Below, piece after piece: positions 5,654-5,929 of a stretch of 5,929 bases of DNA. The notes under the pieces were generated by a model. The model was not told the origin of the DNA. It was given only the letters and a program-made list of their open reading frames with translations, and ran no database searches. Position numbers and translations under genes: made by a program. Within the stretch, counting starts at the first letter, position 1. Every line of letters starts with the position of its first letter. The DNA comes from Ferruginibacter sp. (GTDB lineage Bacteria; Bacteroidota; Bacteroidia; Chitinophagales; Chitinophagaceae), in assembly GCA_025362765.1 (NCBI GenBank), contig JANYFI010000730.1, positions 1-5,929 of the forward strand, in the 5' to 3' direction.

Positions 5654-5929
5654 TTAGAATAGTTGTTTTCTAACAGTCCGTTGTTCAATTCTTTTTTCAT
5701 AATTTTCCCCTTTAAAAATCCGATGTACATAAATGCCAGGCGTGTGTACCTGGTTGGGATCCAGTTCGCCTGCCGGAAGTAATTCTTCCACCTCTGCAAT
5801 GGTTATTTTACCTGCCATAGCCATTAAAGGATTAAAATTACGGGCCGTTTCTTTGTAAATAAGGTTTCCTTCCGTGTCACCTTTCCAAGCTTTCACGAAA
5901 GCAAAATCCGCTTCAAAAGCGTATTCCAG
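5654..5929 (-). CDS. scoA: 3-oxoacid CoA-transferase subunit A, C-terminal part (N-terminus beyond window edge)
   Basis: The frame is open from the right edge to the TAA at 5654 and gives the last 91 residues of the A subunit. Recognisable conserved stretches are FVKAWKGD (about residues 11-18 of the visible part), TARNFNP (28-34), ITIAEVEELLPAGELDP (42-58), VHTPGIYVHRI (61-71) and the C-terminal EKRIEQRT, all typical of ScoA/SCOT alpha. This subunit binds CoA and pairs with the catalytic B subunit encoded 65 bases downstream. That gap is longer than the few bases often seen between these two genes, but both frames are intact, so co-transcription is still likely. The Met near 5896 is internal, not a start, since the conserved reading continues upstream of it to the edge. 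Confidence 0.93.
   Translation of the reverse strand: MEYAFEADFAFVKAWKGDTEGNLIYKETARNFNPLMAMAGKITIAEVEELLPAGELDPNQVHTPGIYVHRIFKGENYEKRIEQRTVRKQLF

Noticed and set aside
5581..5799. A 72-codon minus-strand frame spanning the scoA-scoB junction
   Set aside because: It is out of frame with the conserved scoA C-terminus and its sequence resembles nothing; it is an overlap artefact.

Overview
The window reads as a housekeeping stretch from a Bacteroidetes chromosome, most likely a Chitinophagaceae-type organism. Four things suggest this: moderately AT-rich DNA, starts preceded by A-rich rather than Shine-Dalgarno sequence, a stand-alone short PurS, and a GGMEYP-type M1 peptidase. The placement is inference from protein character; no database search was possible. 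Every supported gene lies on the minus strand, so transcription runs from the right edge to the left edge. I see no tRNA, rRNA, CRISPR array, insertion sequence, phage gene or defence gene.

Right part (about 5929 to 4935): the end of scoA (cut by the window edge), then a complete scoB. Together they encode the two subunits of a family I 3-oxoacid CoA-transferase, which moves CoA between succinyl-CoA and acetoacetate. An AT-rich 65-base gap separates them, containing a 12-base palindrome.

Middle (4908 to 2414): a possible Bacteroidetes-type promoter, then a compact run of three genes. These are an Xaa-Pro aminopeptidase (M24B), phosphatidylserine synthase pssA starting 6 bases after it, and purS starting inside the pssA stop codon (ATGA overlap). 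The three gene products act in peptide turnover, phospholipid synthesis and purine synthesis, so the link is probably one of expression, not one pathway.

Left-middle (2422 to 1663): the purS-rsmI gap is filled by the most unusual feature in the window. Four tandem copies of an 8-base AT-rich unit (ATTTGCTN) face four copies of the same unit in inverted orientation across an 18-base centre. The outer copy runs into the purS stop codon. rsmI, a 16S rRNA 2'-O-methyltransferase gene, follows.

Left part (1525 to 1): a secreted M1-family zinc metallopeptidase with signal peptide and complete active site, whose C-terminus runs off the window.

Gaps between genes are all under 140 bases. Two starts should be moved in from the longest reading frame: rsmI to the ATG at 2328, and the aminopeptidase to the ATG at 4797. 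I found no convincing new multi-gene system; the inverted 8-base arrays are the best candidate for something undescribed.
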